Notes under the pieces: model-generated
Databases searched by the model: none
What the model was told of the DNA's origin: nothing
What the model saw: only the letters and a program-made list of their open reading frames with translations
Made by a program: the position numbers and the translations under genes
Shown here: in pieces, positions 1 to 6,827 of the stretch
How positions within the stretch are numbered: position 1 is the first letter of the stretch
Layout: every line of letters begins with the position of its first letter
NCBI GenBank assembly: GCA_029260195.1
Contig: JAJDDS010000284.1
Coordinates: 1 to 11,915 of the forward strand
Length of the DNA stretch: 11,915 nucleotides
Direction of reading: 5' to 3'
Source: Phycisphaerae bacterium
GTDB taxonomy: Bacteria; Planctomycetota; Phycisphaerae; UBA1845

Positions 1-438
1 GCCCGGTCGATCGCGACCGGATTGCTATGCGTGCTACCGTGCGCGTTCGCCGTGCTGCTCAATTTCGCGGTCATGGGCTGGATGGGCATCCCGTTGGGCG
101 TCGCGACCTCGATGTTCGCCGGGATGACGCTGGGCATCGGGATCGACTACGCCATTCACCTGCTCGAGCGATTGCGCTTCGCCCGCGAACGCGGTATGGA
201 CGACAGCGCGGCGCTCGCGGATGCGGTGGCAGCCACCGGGCCTGCGATCGGGATCGACGCGCTCGCCGTCGCGCTGGGGTTCGGTGTCATGACCCTTTCG
301 CAAGTGCCAGCCAACGCCCGTCTCGGCGGGTTGCTCGTGCTGAGCATCGCAGGATGCTTGGCAGCCACGCTCCTGTTGCTCCCGGCGATCCTCGCCGGAT
401 TCGCGCGACCGCAACCATCGTCCTTGAACAGCGCATAG
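1..438 (+). CDS. RND/MMPL-family exporter, C-terminal fragment (5' end outside window)
   Basis: The reading frame is open from the first base and ends at TAG 436-438, so only the last 145 residues are present. They show the second-half membrane core of an RND/MMPL exporter: a hydrophobic helix, a helix ending in the signature-like G-I-G-I-D-Y-A-I-H-L-L (about 125-168), a basic amphipathic stretch (RLRFARERG), and two more hydrophobic segments including a terminal LLLLPAIL. In this family the helix with the conserved Asp carries the proton-relay or gating residue, and the COG1033-type predicted exporters end in the same way. The protein would sit in the inner membrane and export lipid-like or hydrophobic substrates, but the substrate cannot be inferred from this fragment. 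The short hydrophilic tail (RPQPSSLNSA) is normal for the family. A TTG at 22 is an internal codon, not a start. Family is confident, subfamily is not. Confidence 0.85.
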   Translation, partial: ARSIATGLLCVLPCAFAVLLNFAVMGWMGIPLGVATSMFAGMTLGIGIDYAIHLLERLRFARERGMDDSAALADAVAATGPAIGIDALAVALGFGVMTLSQVPANARLGGLLVLSIAGCLAATLLLLPAILAGFARPQPSSLNSA

Positions 439-441
439 AAA

Positions 442-467
442 AAGGGCCGGCGCGATGGCCGGCCCTT
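442..467 (-). terminator. Perfect 10-bp GC-rich hairpin, intrinsic terminator (best on minus strand)
   Basis: AAGGGCCGGC (442-451) and GCCGGCCCTT (458-467) are exact reverse complements around a 6-nt loop. Read on the minus strand, the stem runs straight into five T residues (complement of A439-A443), the classic Rho-independent arrangement 26 nt past the stop of the IPTL-CTERM gene. Read on the plus strand only TT-C-G-T follows, so termination of the exporter gene would be weaker. It lies between two convergent genes and probably serves both. Confidence 0.85.
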
Positions 468-492
468 CGTAAAGTCCTGAGTCGTTGTCCGG

Positions 493-2205
493 CTACGCGA
501 CGACTGCGCCGCGGCGGCGGATGACGATCGTCGCGATGGTGAAGAGAAGCACTCCCATCACGAGCATGCCCCATTCCGAGACCGTCGGGATTCCGACGCC
601 CTCGCACACGTCTGGGACGCCGTTTCCATCCGCGTCGGGCGCACCCTGCTCGATGTCACACTTGTCCCGAACGAGGTTGCCGTCGCAATCGCAAGCTGTC
701 GTCGGAACCGCCTCAGAAATCCCGCCGTGGAAGTCGGAGCACGGATCGACCGACAACCCCAACCAAGGCACTACATCGCTCACCCAAGGTGCGGGGACGG
801 TGTTTTGCTGCAACTGAATCGGCGGGTCCGGGGCGTCCACTCCCGTGTCCCACGTCGACGGCGGACCACCGCCGGGCGGGAGGAAGTTGAAACGCGGCTG
901 GACGTTGAGCACCGAAGAGTACGTTCCGCCGTTGCAGTGCTCTTTCTTTGCGGTGAGCATGCCGAGCGGCGGGGCGACCGAAGAAAGATCAACCTGCACG
1001 TTCCATGACTCGGGGTTTTGCCCGCCGTTAAAAGTGACCGTGATCGGGGAGACGCTGACCAGATTAAGCGCGACGATCTCGATGTCGACCGTGACCGGAT
1101 TGGGTCCGGGCAGGTCGCACCGATCGAAGGGATCCTGGGTGCGGAGGATGAGCGTGTCCGCCGCTCCGAAGTCACCCCACGTCGTCGGACCCAGCGGCGC
1201 GCCTTGCAGGCACACCGTCCCGGTGAAAGGATCGGAACCGGGACCGAAGAAATCCGCGGGGATCGGACTGACGGACGGCGCGTTGAAGTCGTGGCACATC
1301 ATAAACGAAGGTGGCGATGCCCACGCATCGATAAACTGGTTCGGTGGACAAGGGCCCTCCAGCGGGGCCGGCGGTGCGCAGTCGTCGCCCGGAGGTCCGA
1401 TGTTGTGAATGAACACTTCGCCACCGGGTTCGATGATGATCGCGATGTTCTGGACGTCGCACGAGGTGCATGCGCCGTGATAGATACCACCGGCTGTGGC
1501 ACAATCCGCCGCGTTCGTATTGCCGCATCCTACGCCCGGAATGCAGCACGCACCGACCGTATTCGGATCGGGGAACTCGCACTCATCCGGGACGCCGTTG
1601 TCATTGCAATCATCGCTGACGAGGCCGTCGCCGTCGGGATCGGTCGGATCGATGTCGTCCCCATCGGGGACGCCGTTTCCGTTGCAATCACAGGGGCTCG
1701 GAGTGCAAGAAGCGCCGTCGGCGACGTAGATTCCAGGTTGACAGAACATGCCTCCAGCCGGACCAGGTTGCACGCCATTATTGCATCCCGCTTGCGTCGT
1801 CTGTCGGCAGACTTCGCCAACCGCCCCGGGCGTGCCGTCGAGCGACTTGCAGAAGGCACAGCAAGCGCCGCACGGAACATCGCAGCAGGCCGGTCCGCCG
1901 TTATTTGGAGGCAACAAGCACTCGATCGTCGCGTAATCGCAGGAGTCGATGACCCCGTCACAATTGACGTCGCCGCCCGGGCACCGGAGCGGATCGTCGA
2001 TTCCCTGCTCCACGCAAGAGAGGTCACCGGGGTCGAGTACGCCGTTGCCGTCGACGTCCCCGCTGCAATCACAAGGGGGGACGCCCCCCAACGCGTTCGT
2101 GGCGATCAGCGAAGTGAACGCCACCGTCAAGAACAACCGCGCAGAATTGTGACGAATCACCGCGCACAACCTCCCCCCGCCACACAAAGCGTTCAAAGGA
2201 TACAT
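493..2205 (-). CDS. Secreted Cys-rich dockerin-like protein with IPTL-CTERM sorting signal
   Basis: This 570-residue secreted protein of unknown function is predicted to be surface-anchored. The ATG at 2205 is chosen because GGAGGG lies 6 nt upstream. The N-terminus has basic residues and then a hydrophobic core (about 22-40, LFLTVAFTSLIATNALG), a long but plausible signal peptide. Residues 45-95 hold two Asp/Asn-rich dockerin-like loops (DVDGNGVLD, DVNCDGVID). Residues 95 to about 245 are Cys-rich, with GACC modules and TSP3-like DxDGDG runs. The middle region (about 250-500) has no domain I recognise. Another Asp-rich Cys loop at 505-535 precedes a tripartite sorting signal: IPTVSEWG (539-546), a hydrophobic helix, and RRR near the end. 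In IPTL-CTERM proteins this tail is processed by a dedicated exosortase; none is encoded in this window. The gene is divergent from the cytochrome operon and probably monocistronic. The sorting signal is secure, the biological role unknown. Confidence 0.9.
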   Translation of the reverse strand: MYPLNALCGGGRLCAVIRHNSARLFLTVAFTSLIATNALGGVPPCDCSGDVDGNGVLDPGDLSCVEQGIDDPLRCPGGDVNCDGVIDSCDYATIECLLPPNNGGPACCDVPCGACCAFCKSLDGTPGAVGEVCRQTTQAGCNNGVQPGPAGGMFCQPGIYVADGASCTPSPCDCNGNGVPDGDDIDPTDPDGDGLVSDDCNDNGVPDECEFPDPNTVGACCIPGVGCGNTNAADCATAGGIYHGACTSCDVQNIAIIIEPGGEVFIHNIGPPGDDCAPPAPLEGPCPPNQFIDAWASPPSFMMCHDFNAPSVSPIPADFFGPGSDPFTGTVCLQGAPLGPTTWGDFGAADTLILRTQDPFDRCDLPGPNPVTVDIEIVALNLVSVSPITVTFNGGQNPESWNVQVDLSSVAPPLGMLTAKKEHCNGGTYSSVLNVQPRFNFLPPGGGPPSTWDTGVDAPDPPIQLQQNTVPAPWVSDVVPWLGLSVDPCSDFHGGISEAVPTTACDCDGNLVRDKCDIEQGAPDADGNGVPDVCEGVGIPTVSEWGMLVMGVLLFTIATIVIRRRGAVVA

Positions 2206-2210
2206 TGTAG

Positions 2211-2216
2211 CCCTCC
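2211..2216 (-). promoter_or_regulatory. Shine-Dalgarno site of the IPTL-CTERM gene
   Basis: The minus strand reads GGAGGG-CTACA-ATG. A near-consensus ribosome binding site at ideal spacing fixes the start at 2205 rather than at later in-frame GTG codons such as codon 16. Confidence 0.8.
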
Positions 2217-2426
2217 AGAAATGTCAGATGCGGACCCGAGAGGCGCGATCGTCCGCGACGGTCATCTGCAGCCCCAAACCCCCGTCGAGATGTGACGGCC
2301 CGCCGCCACCGAATTGTGTCGCCGCGGGGGTCGGCCCGCCGAACACACGCACGACGCTACCACAAAGAAGCAGCGATGACAAGAGGCCGTTGCTGATTTA
2401 ATGCGGTCCCAGCTTGCCGATCGCAG

Positions 2427-2468
2427 CCTCTCCCGCTCAGGTTTTGAGGACCACCTCGGCGGGAGAGG
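2427..2468. repeat. Inverted repeat: 10-bp perfect stem with nested inner hairpin
   Basis: CCTCTCCCGC (2427-2436) is exactly complementary to GCGGGAGAGG (2459-2468). Inside the 22-nt loop, GAGG (2446-2449) and CCTC (2454-2457) can form a second small hairpin with an ACCA loop. It lies about 40 bp upstream of the operon promoter -35, so it is not in the transcript of that promoter. It could be a terminator for an upstream transcript, a protein-binding site, or part of a longer leader if another promoter exists. No T-tract follows on either strand, which argues against a simple terminator. Confidence 0.5.
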
Positions 2469-2506
2469 ATATGCCAGCGCCAGCGCCTCATAACGGCGAA
2501 GGACCG

Positions 2507-2535
2507 TTGACAAACCAGCGATATCGCTATATACA
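2507..2535 (+). promoter_or_regulatory. Sigma70-like promoter of the cytochrome operon
   Basis: A perfect TTGACA (-35, 2507-2512) is followed after 17 bp by TATACA (-10, 2530-2535) in a local AT-rich stretch that stands out in a GC-rich window. A shifted -10, TATATA at 2528, gives a 15-bp spacer. Transcription would start near 2542, leaving a leader of about 140 nt to the TTG start at 2682. The next strong rightward signals downstream are only ribosome sites, so this promoter probably drives all three genes to 9997. Confidence 0.65.
2517..2528. promoter_or_regulatory. 12-bp perfect palindrome in the promoter spacer, candidate operator
   Basis: AGCGATATCGCT is its own reverse complement and lies wholly between the -35 and -10 hexamers. 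A dimeric regulator bound there would either block RNA polymerase or distort the spacer, as known for MerR-family activators, although their sites are longer. No regulator gene lies in the window, so its identity is open. A chance palindrome of this length is possible but its placement is suggestive. Confidence 0.45.
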
Positions 2536-2669
2536 TATGGACAAGTAGTTGGAGCGGAGTTGGGGACGGGCTTCGGGCTACCTCCGCTCACGTCGCGCGT
2601 CATCCACGTCCACGCCGCGTGACGTTCGGCGGCTGGTTGCGGTATCGAGTCAGCCCGGGCTCGGTCTAC

Positions 2670-2674
2670 GGAGG
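2670..2674 (+). promoter_or_regulatory. Shine-Dalgarno site that decides the TTG start of the b/c cytochrome
   Basis: GGAGG lies 7 nt upstream of an in-frame TTG at 2682. The only upstream alternative in the frame with any appeal, GTG 2619, has no purine-rich site before it. Confidence 0.7.
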
Positions 2675-2681
2675 TGCGGCT

Positions 2682-4835
2682 TTGAAGAACGACGCGTTTG
2701 AGTCGAAGGTGTCAACCACGGCGTCGGGACGGGCGACTTCGGGCTCTCCCGAGTTGGCCGTCGCGCGAAGACGAGCGACCTCGGCGGACGGTATCGACGC
2801 CGCTCACGAGTGGCGCCGACCGCTGACCGGTCTGGTCCTCGGCCTCACCCTGTTCGAGACCCTCGGCGGGCTTTTCATCTATCTCCTTCCTTTCTCGGTC
2901 TTCAATCAGTACTCCGTCATTTTGCACACTGTCGTCGGCGTGCTCATGCTCGTCCCCGTTTTGTGGTACACCGCGCAGCATTGGCTCCGGCGATTCCGCG
3001 GGAGGTTCAACCACTTTCAACTCCTCGGGTATCTTTCCGCCGTCGCGATGGCCCTCGTGTGCGTCAGCGGTTGCGTGTTGACATGGCAAGCGATCTTCAG
3101 AACCGCCATCAGCTACGACTGGGGTATGGTCCATCTGGTCACAGGGTTGGTCCTGGTCTTTATCCTCGGTGCTCACCTGCTGACACTCTGGATCCGCAAG
3201 TCGAATGTCGCTGATGTCGTCGCCAACATGGCTCGCGCAAAGCGCTCGTTCCTCGTCCAGACGTTTGGTATCACCGCCGCGCTCTTCGCGTTGCAGCTCG
3301 GAGCAGCTGCCATCTACGTCGAATCACCGGTCAACAACGCATTCCCCGACGACTACAGTTGGAAGTACGGCGAGGACCGCCCGTTCGCGCCGTCGCTCGT
3401 GCGAACAGCCAGCAACTGGGCCTACGACCCGTCAACCCTCTCAGGATCAGCCGGATGCGGGACGAGCGGGTGTCACTCTGACATCCTGGCTGAGTGGGAG
3501 CCGAGCGCCCACCGCTACGCCTCGTCCGACGTCGCATTCCAAGCCGTGCAGCGCATCATGCTCGACGACACCGGGGCTGAGTCCACGCGCTACTGCGCCG
3601 GATGTCACGACCCCATCGCGCTGCTCTCCGGCAACAAGAACGTCAACGTCGAGGGCCTGACTTCCGTCGGTGCCGACGAAGGCGTCTCCTGCATCGCCTG
3701 CCACTCGGTCACCCAGACCGACGTCCGCGGAAACGCCGACTACACCGTCACCCAGCCAGTCCGTTACATCGGTGAGCGCAAGGAGGGCAAGTGGAACAAG
3801 TGGATCAGCGACTTCCTGATCCGCGCTTATCCCGAGAAACACAAGACAGAATTCGCCCGCCCGCTCTACAAGACCGCCGAGTTCTGCGGCGCCTGCCACA
3901 AACAGTTTATCGACGAAGAGGTCAACCAGATCGGTTGGGTGCAGTTGCAGAACCAGTACGACAACTGGCGCAAGAGTCGCTGGTATCACGAGGGCGACGC
4001 AACCAAGACGGTCACCTGCCGCGAGTGCCACATGCCGCTGATCGCCTCGACCGACCCCGCTTCCGGCGACGAGGGTGACTACAATCGTACACCAACGGAC
4101 AAGAAGCACCGCTCGCATCGCTTCCTCGCCGCCAATCAGGTCATGCCGCTCCTGATGAAACTCCCCGGCGCCGAGAAACACGTCGCCTTGACCGAGGAAT
4201 GGTTGCGCGGCGAGATCGAGATCCCCGAGATCGCCGACAAGTGGACGAGCGGCCCCGTCATCCGGCTCGATCTCTCCACGCCCGAGTCCGTCAAGCCCGG
4301 CGAAGACGTCGATGTGCAGGTCGTCCTCACCAACAACAAGACCGGCCACGGATTCCCCACCGGACCGCTCGACATCATCCGAAGCTGGGTCGAGATTACG
4401 GTCGTCGACCAGACCGGCATGGTCGTCTATCGCAGCGGTCAACCCGATGAGGAAGGGAACATGGCGCCAGATGCCATCGTCTTCAAAGCCGAGGGCATCG
4501 ACCGTTACGGAAAAGAGATCGATCGTCACAATCTCTGGGAGATGGTGGGCGCTAGGTTCAAACGCGCCCTCTTCCCAGGGATGAGCGACACCGGAACCTA
4601 CTCCTTCATGTGTCCCGGTTTCGCCGCACCACCGACACGCGACGACGACTCCGATTACAAGGACGTCAGCTTCCCCGCACCGGACCGCGACGGCGAGCTC
4701 ATTGTGACCGCCATCCTCAACTACCAAAAAGCCGACGCCGCCTTCCTCGATCGACTCTTCGGCGCCGAAGCCGGAATCCGAACCCCCACGACGCGCATAT
4801 CGAGCGACACCCGACGTGTGCGCATTGAGCGCTGA
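2682..4835 (+). CDS. Membrane cytochrome b fused to a five-heme cytochrome c (putative quinol-oxidising module)
   Basis: A 717-residue fusion from TTG 2682 (738 if GTG 2619 is used). After a hydrophilic N-terminus come about five membrane helices (48-71, 78-98, 113-135, 150-171, 190-212). Helix-borne His82, His100, His151 and His165 are candidate b-heme ligands; the last pair has the 13-residue gap known from b-type cytochromes. The remainder should be periplasmic and carries CXXCH at C305, C337, C402 and C446, plus a CX4CH at C259-H265. This part resembles the cytochrome c554/c-prime superfamily. A later beta-rich region contains GHGFPTG (555-561), seen in planctomycete multiheme proteins. 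Inferred role: take electrons from membrane quinol and pass them to periplasmic hemes, most obviously the large cytochrome encoded two genes on. Cytochrome biogenesis genes are absent from the window. The architecture recalls Geobacter CbcL-type b/c fusions, but homology is not shown here. First gene of the operon. Confidence 0.82.
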   Translation: MKNDAFESKVSTTASGRATSGSPELAVARRRATSADGIDAAHEWRRPLTGLVLGLTLFETLGGLFIYLLPFSVFNQYSVILHTVVGVLMLVPVLWYTAQHWLRRFRGRFNHFQLLGYLSAVAMALVCVSGCVLTWQAIFRTAISYDWGMVHLVTGLVLVFILGAHLLTLWIRKSNVADVVANMARAKRSFLVQTFGITAALFALQLGAAAIYVESPVNNAFPDDYSWKYGEDRPFAPSLVRTASNWAYDPSTLSGSAGCGTSGCHSDILAEWEPSAHRYASSDVAFQAVQRIMLDDTGAESTRYCAGCHDPIALLSGNKNVNVEGLTSVGADEGVSCIACHSVTQTDVRGNADYTVTQPVRYIGERKEGKWNKWISDFLIRAYPEKHKTEFARPLYKTAEFCGACHKQFIDEEVNQIGWVQLQNQYDNWRKSRWYHEGDATKTVTCRECHMPLIASTDPASGDEGDYNRTPTDKKHRSHRFLAANQVMPLLMKLPGAEKHVALTEEWLRGEIEIPEIADKWTSGPVIRLDLSTPESVKPGEDVDVQVVLTNNKTGHGFPTGPLDIIRSWVEITVVDQTGMVVYRSGQPDEEGNMAPDAIVFKAEGIDRYGKEIDRHNLWEMVGARFKRALFPGMSDTGTYSFMCPGFAAPPTRDDDSDYKDVSFPAPDRDGELIVTAILNYQKADAAFLDRLFGAEAGIRTPTTRISSDTRRVRIER

Positions 4836-4841
4836 GGTGTG

Positions 4842-6827
4842 ATGCGCCCCGCCAACAAACGTCACCGACTGCTCATCACCTGGACCATCCGCTGTGGCTT
4901 CGCCACGCTGGTGCTTGTCGCCATCACCTTCGCCAGCCGCTACGGTTCCGAGTCCGCCGTTCTGCCCGGCGCCGAGGTCGAGGGCGTCACCAACATCCTC
5001 AAACGCGACGGTGACGACCTTGTAGCCCCCATTCGATTTCAAGACGTCACCGCCGCCGTCGGAGTCGAATTCCACCACTTCCCCGAACCGCGACGATCGA
5101 TGCTACCCGAGGACATGGGCTCAGGCGTCGCCGCCGCCGACTACGACAACGACGGTTTCACCGACCTCTTCTTCGTCAACTTCGCCGGATCGATTCTCAA
5201 CCCGCTCCTCGACACCGACACACAGGCACACCCCGGGCGCTGCCGACTCTACCGCAACGTCGGCGGCGAGCGCTTCGAGGACGTCACCGCCGCCGCCGGC
5301 GTCAGTCTCGTCGCCCACGCCATGGGCGCCGCCTGGGGTGACTACGACAACGACGACGATCTCGACCTCTACGTCACCGCGTTCGGCCCCAACACGCTCT
5401 ACCAAAACCTCGGCGACGGCACGTTCCGCGACGTCACCGATAGCAGTGGGATGCAAGACACGCGGTTCGGCGCCGGATGCACGTGGGCTGACTACGACCG
5501 CGACGGGAATCTCGACCTCTACGTCTCCAACTACGTCGATTTCATCCGCCGACCCGACGACAGATCCCGCACCCAACGCCAGTACAGCACAGAACAGCCC
5601 TACACCCTCAACCCATCCGCCTACCTGCCCCAGCCAAATGCCCTGTTTCGCAACAACGGCGACGGGACGTTTGAGAACGTCGCCTCCTTCGCCGGCATCG
5701 CGGATCCGCAGGGCAGAAGCCTCAGCGCCGCATGGGTCGATTTCAGCAACGACGGCTGGCCCGATCTCTACGTCGCCAACGACGTGTCCAACAACGGCGT
5801 CTTCCTCAATCGCGGTGATGGCACGTTTGACGACGTCGGCCCCTCCTCTCTCGCCGCCGACTATCGCGGCGCGATGGGCATCGCGCCCGTTGACTTCGAC
5901 GACGACCTCGACATGGACCTCCTCATCACCCACTGGATCGCTCAGGAAAATGCCCTCTTCCGCAATATGACCATCGACGAGTTCGCCGATCCCGATCGCG
6001 AATCCCGTCTCTGGTTTATGGACGAAGCCGACCAGCGCGGACTCGGGCAGATCTCCCTCGACATGGTCGGATGGGCCACCGCCTTCACCGACTTCGACAA
6101 CGACGCACGCGCCGACCTTTGGCTGATCAACGGCAGCACGCTCGAACAGTCCGACGATCACGCACAGCTCGTCCCCCACCCGCCGCTCTTGTTCTGGTAT
6201 CACCCGACCGAGGGATTCGTCGAGATCGCCAAGCAGGCCAACGAGCGATTCAGCGAGCCGTTCGTCGGACGTGGCGCCGCCGCGCTCGACTACAACCGCG
6301 ACGGTCGAATTGATCTTGCGGTGCTGGTACACGGCGGCGACGCGGTCGTTCTGAAGAACACGTCCGACCCCGCGGGCAACTACCTCCGACTCGACTTGCG
6401 ACAGCGCGGCGGAAATACACACGCCATCGGCGCCCGCGCCTACGTCACCATCGCCGGGAAAATCCGCATGGCCGAGGTTCGCGCCGGCGCGTCGTACCTC
6501 TCGCAGGACGAACACACGCTGCACTTCGGTGCCGGCTCTGACGTGACCGTCGACGAACTCAGAATCGTCTGGCCCGACGGTATCGAAGAGACACACAACA
6601 ACATCACGCTGCCCAACAACCTGCGTTTCACGCACGACGCGCGGTATCCGGTCCCTCGAAACTCCGAAGCGCGCGGGGCGGCCGCCGACGGACTTCAAGC
6701 CGGAGATCCCACTTCCCCGCGGGTTCCCCCGACGGTCGCGAAACTCGCCGGACACGAAGACAACACAGACGCCGCGTATTCTGTATCCCCCCGTCCAAGT
6801 ACCGCACCTAAAGGAAGAAGCCAATGA
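4842..6827 (+). CDS. CRTAC1-family protein: VCBS/FG-GAP propeller plus ASPIC/UnbV domain
   Basis: A 661-residue extracytoplasmic protein. ATG 4842 is preferred (GAGG 4 nt upstream, overlapping the previous stop); GTG 4839 is one codon earlier. One N-terminal hydrophobic helix (about 10-32) acts as signal anchor or signal peptide. Seven Asp-rich motifs of the type D-Y-D-N-D-G-x-x-D-L occur at D100, D167, D217, D300, D351, D417 and D483. They match VCBS/FG-GAP calcium-binding blades, so a seven-bladed beta-propeller is likely. An ASPIC/UnbV domain follows (about 512-587, with SYLSQDEHTLHFG and IVWPDG). The last 55 residues are Pro/Ala/Ser-rich and probably disordered. CRTAC1 proteins are common in planctomycetes, but no enzymatic role is established, so function here is inferred only from position between two cytochromes: partner binding, assembly or adhesion. 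Its stop overlaps the next start. Confidence 0.88.
   Translation: MRPANKRHRLLITWTIRCGFATLVLVAITFASRYGSESAVLPGAEVEGVTNILKRDGDDLVAPIRFQDVTAAVGVEFHHFPEPRRSMLPEDMGSGVAAADYDNDGFTDLFFVNFAGSILNPLLDTDTQAHPGRCRLYRNVGGERFEDVTAAAGVSLVAHAMGAAWGDYDNDDDLDLYVTAFGPNTLYQNLGDGTFRDVTDSSGMQDTRFGAGCTWADYDRDGNLDLYVSNYVDFIRRPDDRSRTQRQYSTEQPYTLNPSAYLPQPNALFRNNGDGTFENVASFAGIADPQGRSLSAAWVDFSNDGWPDLYVANDVSNNGVFLNRGDGTFDDVGPSSLAADYRGAMGIAPVDFDDDLDMDLLITHWIAQENALFRNMTIDEFADPDRESRLWFMDEADQRGLGQISLDMVGWATAFTDFDNDARADLWLINGSTLEQSDDHAQLVPHPPLLFWYHPTEGFVEIAKQANERFSEPFVGRGAAALDYNRDGRIDLAVLVHGGDAVVLKNTSDPAGNYLRLDLRQRGGNTHAIGARAYVTIAGKIRMAEVRAGASYLSQDEHTLHFGAGSDVTVDELRIVWPDGIEETHNNITLPNNLRFTHDARYPVPRNSEARGAAADGLQAGDPTSPRVPPTVAKLAGHEDNTDAAYSVSPRPSTAPKGRSQ

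Larger units (their letters stand above)
2206..2681. other. Divergent intergenic region (about 475 bp) with regulatory signals
   Basis: No convincing gene is present. Open frames here lack recognisable protein features and ribosome sites. The region holds the ribosome site of the leftward gene (2211-2216), a 10-bp GC-rich hairpin (2427-2468), a sigma70-like promoter facing right (2507-2535) with a palindrome in its spacer (2517-2528), and the ribosome site of the cytochrome operon (2670-2674). I could not define a clear promoter for the leftward gene. The best candidate, on the minus strand near 2360-2385, has a poor -10. Confidence 0.6.

Noticed and set aside
1018..2295. 425-codon plus-strand open frame
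   Set aside because: Arg/Ala/Asp-rich shadow of the IPTL-CTERM gene, which has a signal peptide, ribosome site and sorting signal on the other strand.
2355..2390. Minus-strand TTGTCA with 17-bp spacing to TAGCGT as promoter of the IPTL-CTERM gene
   Set aside because: The -35 is fair, but the -10 matches only three of six positions, too weak to report as a feature in GC-rich sequence.
2262..2603. 113-codon minus-strand open frame in the divergent intergenic region
   Set aside because: No ribosome site, no recognisable domain, and it overlaps the operon promoter and the hairpin.
2619..2681. GTG 2619 as start of the b/c cytochrome
   Set aside because: No ribosome site precedes it, while TTG 2682 has GGAGG at 7 nt. 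It remains a possible annotation but not the preferred one.
3447..5078. 543-codon open frame on the minus strand
   Set aside because: It lies antisense to the b/c cytochrome and the start of the CRTAC1 gene, whose heme motifs and domains prove the plus strand. The product is an Asp/Gly/Val-rich string caused by GAC/GTC-rich codons.
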